Shown: positions 62,201 to 64,000 of the stretch, piece by piece
Position numbering within the stretch: position 1 is the first letter of the stretch
Layout: the number at the start of each line of letters is the position of its first letter
Assembly (NCBI GenBank): GCA_038496445.1
Contig: JALMLS010000479.1
Span: 124,001-188,000 of the forward strand
Source of the DNA: Trichosphaerium sp. ATCC 40318
Taxonomy: Eukaryota; Discosea; Flabellinia; Trichosidae
Reading direction: 5' to 3'
DNA length: 64,000 nt
Program-made: the position numbers and the translations under genes
Notes under the pieces: generated by a model
The model's input: the letters and a program-made list of their open reading frames with translations, nothing else
Database searches by the model: none
Told to the model about the DNA's origin: nothing

Positions 62201-64000
62201 AGGTCTGAGCAAAGCATAAGACTGGAGCGTCACAAATCAGCTAGAGGTCCATTTCAAAAGCCAACGTACACAACCAGAAAGTGGCTACCTGACACCAAGG
62301 CTGAATTTGTAGCTGAAATGCTAGGGAAGAGACAAGATACAGCTCTATCCGAACTGTCTTTAGTACCTTGCATGCTACCAAAGGTAGAGCATCCAGCATT
62401 GAAAGCTGAGCTCTGGGAGAAATTTCCTGAATCGCTAGAACTTACGCGACTCTATGTGTATGGCCTACTTTTTTCTGGTATGAAGAGGCGCTTACCACTT
62501 TCTTGATAGGTTCCGATTTGTGCCTACAGGATTGTTCAGTAGACTGATGATACGTGTTTTGAACTTGTACAGAGATGATGAGCATGGCATCACGTTGTAT
62601 TGGCGTGATGGTATCTTTCTTGCTACAGGTAATTCACATACATTCACAGATTTTTACTGGCTAGCCAATAGCTCATTATTTGTCTAGCTGTTAACGGCAC
62701 TGTTATTAAAATCATGATACGTCTCGGAGAAAGAGGTTCGCTACTTTATCTAATCACAGTTGTGTTGACACAGTCGTATTACTTTTTAGATCTGAACGTG
62801 GTGGTAAGGGGCGACTATTTCAAGGATTTATCTCCGCTGTTTTCGGGTCTGGTGGAGGCAATTGAATGCCTTCTAGACGAGTGGCCTAACATAGATGTTT
62901 ACCGCTTAGTAAAGTGCACGTCTTGCAGGAGCAAGCAAATTGTACGGTCCACTAGCGCATATCTTCAAAACCGCTGACGCAACGATTAGGAACCTGCTAA
63001 GACATTTACCCTTGATGAACTGAACGAGATTTCTAGATTGGGCAAAGTAGTCGTATCATGCAATATATGCAAATGCGACAGTGTACAACTACAACAACTC
63101 ACACCTGATCAACAGCTTGTATTCCTGCGTGTACGCATGATGACAATGCAGTCTAGTACAAACAAGTCTAACTCTGGTGCTAGGGAAACAAAATAGAATT
63201 CTCAGACATTACAATCGAAAAGAAGATTGGCAGAGGTGGTTTCGCTACAGTCTACAAAGGTATGATCCCTTTTCAGGTTCTGTGGTGTTTGAGCTTGATG
63301 CTTCATGCATTTACCTTACTCATGCAACACCAGGTATATACAACAGAGAGCCTGTTGCTGTGAAGGAATTGGAGGTATCCAAAAACGAGGGTCCTCAGCA
63401 CAAGTTGAAAATGGATAAAGTCTTTAACGAATTTCGAAAGGAGGTGTTGGTCATGAGGTGAGTCAGACTTTGTATATCGCGTGTGTGCTAATGCTTCGTT
63501 TCTCCCATTTGCAGTGGCCTACAACATCCAAATTGCGTAAAGTTGATAGGCGTCTGCACTGACCCGTACTGTATTATAACTGAACTCATACCTCACGGCA
63601 ACCTATTCGAGTTTGTACATAACAAAGACAACGTGATTGATTGGGACTTTACAATTAAAATATGCTTGGACATTGCGAACGGCATGAAGTAAGAACCCCG
63701 CACCTGCCTCCTCGATATTTGTGTTGGTACTAACAGCAGACACAGGTTTTTGCACAACGCATCACCGCCAATCATACACAACGACTTGAAGAGTCCAAAC
63801 ATTTTAATGAGTTCGCTGGACAAGAATGCTCCCGTCTGCTGCAAAATCACAGATTTCGGGCTATCGATGCAAGGTTTGCCGACCATGTATAGACGCTTCG
63901 TTGACTGTCCCGTCTGGCTTGCACCTGAAGTCATGAAAGCCAATGCATACAATGAACGTGTAGATATATACAGCTTTGCTGTGATCATGTACGAGGTATT
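56213..64000 (+). CDS. pats1: Pats1-like Roco kinase: GRAM/myotubularin-LRR-Roc-COR-kinase, 3' end outside the window
   Basis: The start is uncertain: ATG at 56213, or 56694 just before the GRAM exon. Domain order: a PH-GRAM-like part (LEGVTCTHDANVKTKV, IGELHLTNYRIAFTSS); a myotubularin domain (YYPNTVIVPNSVTDAQLQS, GGEFPHVVWGS, SLAQFVLDPTYRTVEGFIRL, IEKDWIRYSYPF, LIIFLMKHQFSCRYGSF) whose catalytic loop is degenerate; LRRs 59070-60370 (LKELDLSHNLLQNLP, LEILNISGNCFAKLP). Then a Roc GTPase (LMLVGEENVGKTTLVKAL, INFWDFAGQDVYYPTHQF, ATHLDEAN), COR from about 61250 to 63000, and a kinase from 63190 (IGRGGFATVYKG, PVAVKELEV, IIHNDLKSPNILM, ITDFGLSMQ, LAPEVMKAN) cut at 64000. Pats1 in Dictyostelium, linked to cytokinesis, has this architecture. 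Confidence 0.8.

Overview
The window is eukaryotic nuclear DNA. It holds about 25 protein genes on both strands, most cut by many short introns (38 to about 110 nt, T-rich, many starting GTACG). The gene content points to an amoebozoan-like protist. A Roco kinase with a myotubularin-type region (the Pats1 architecture of Dictyostelium), a tectonin-repeat protein (known from Physarum) and an LRR-TKL kinase all fit. This placement is an inference from families, not a phylogeny.

Layout. 1-2269 is the 3' part of a LOV/PAS-SAM-PAS protein. 2270-7114 holds weakly supported small genes and one two-exon gene of unknown function. 7498-12520 is minus strand: an AAAP amino acid transporter, a type I membrane protein and a poorly resolved membrane protein. 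12540-14516 has a 59-residue membrane ORF and a CRAL-TRIO protein. 14994-19542 is the most striking locus: TFIIE-beta, TFIIE-alpha and the XPB helicase lie head to tail, joined by short phase-matched introns, and read as one 1204-residue protein. 19833-26943 holds a B-box/C2H2 zinc-finger gene, an unknown Gln-rich gene (minus) and an LRR-TKL kinase. 27235-35295 is mainly minus strand: cullin-1, an unknown Pro-rich protein and an ankyrin protein. 35438-42680 has TMEM115, SARNP/Tho1, an AtuA-family protein and a tectonin.

43250-49600 is a repeat island. Two copies of a retroelement 3' end with poly(A) tails lie in opposite orientations. The minus-strand copy is split by two inverted copies of a DNA element of about 1.05 kb, which has CAGTGGTGGAATC termini and 2-bp target duplications. 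A third, diverged element lies beside them. 49796-64000 returns to genes: an unknown protein, a TPR/coiled-coil protein, a DUG3-like glutamine amidotransferase, an acidic/basic nuclear-type protein, and the Pats1-like Roco kinase that runs off the right edge. Its phosphatase signature is degenerate.

Themes: basal transcription and TFIIH (TFIIE/XPB, with SARNP for mRNP handling), ubiquitin ligation (CUL1), signalling (PAS/SAM, LRR kinases, Roco) and membrane or lipid proteins (CRAL-TRIO, TMEM115, AAAP). The palindrome CACGTG recurs far more often than chance, largely in introns and intergenic DNA. No tRNA, rRNA or CRISPR array was recognised.
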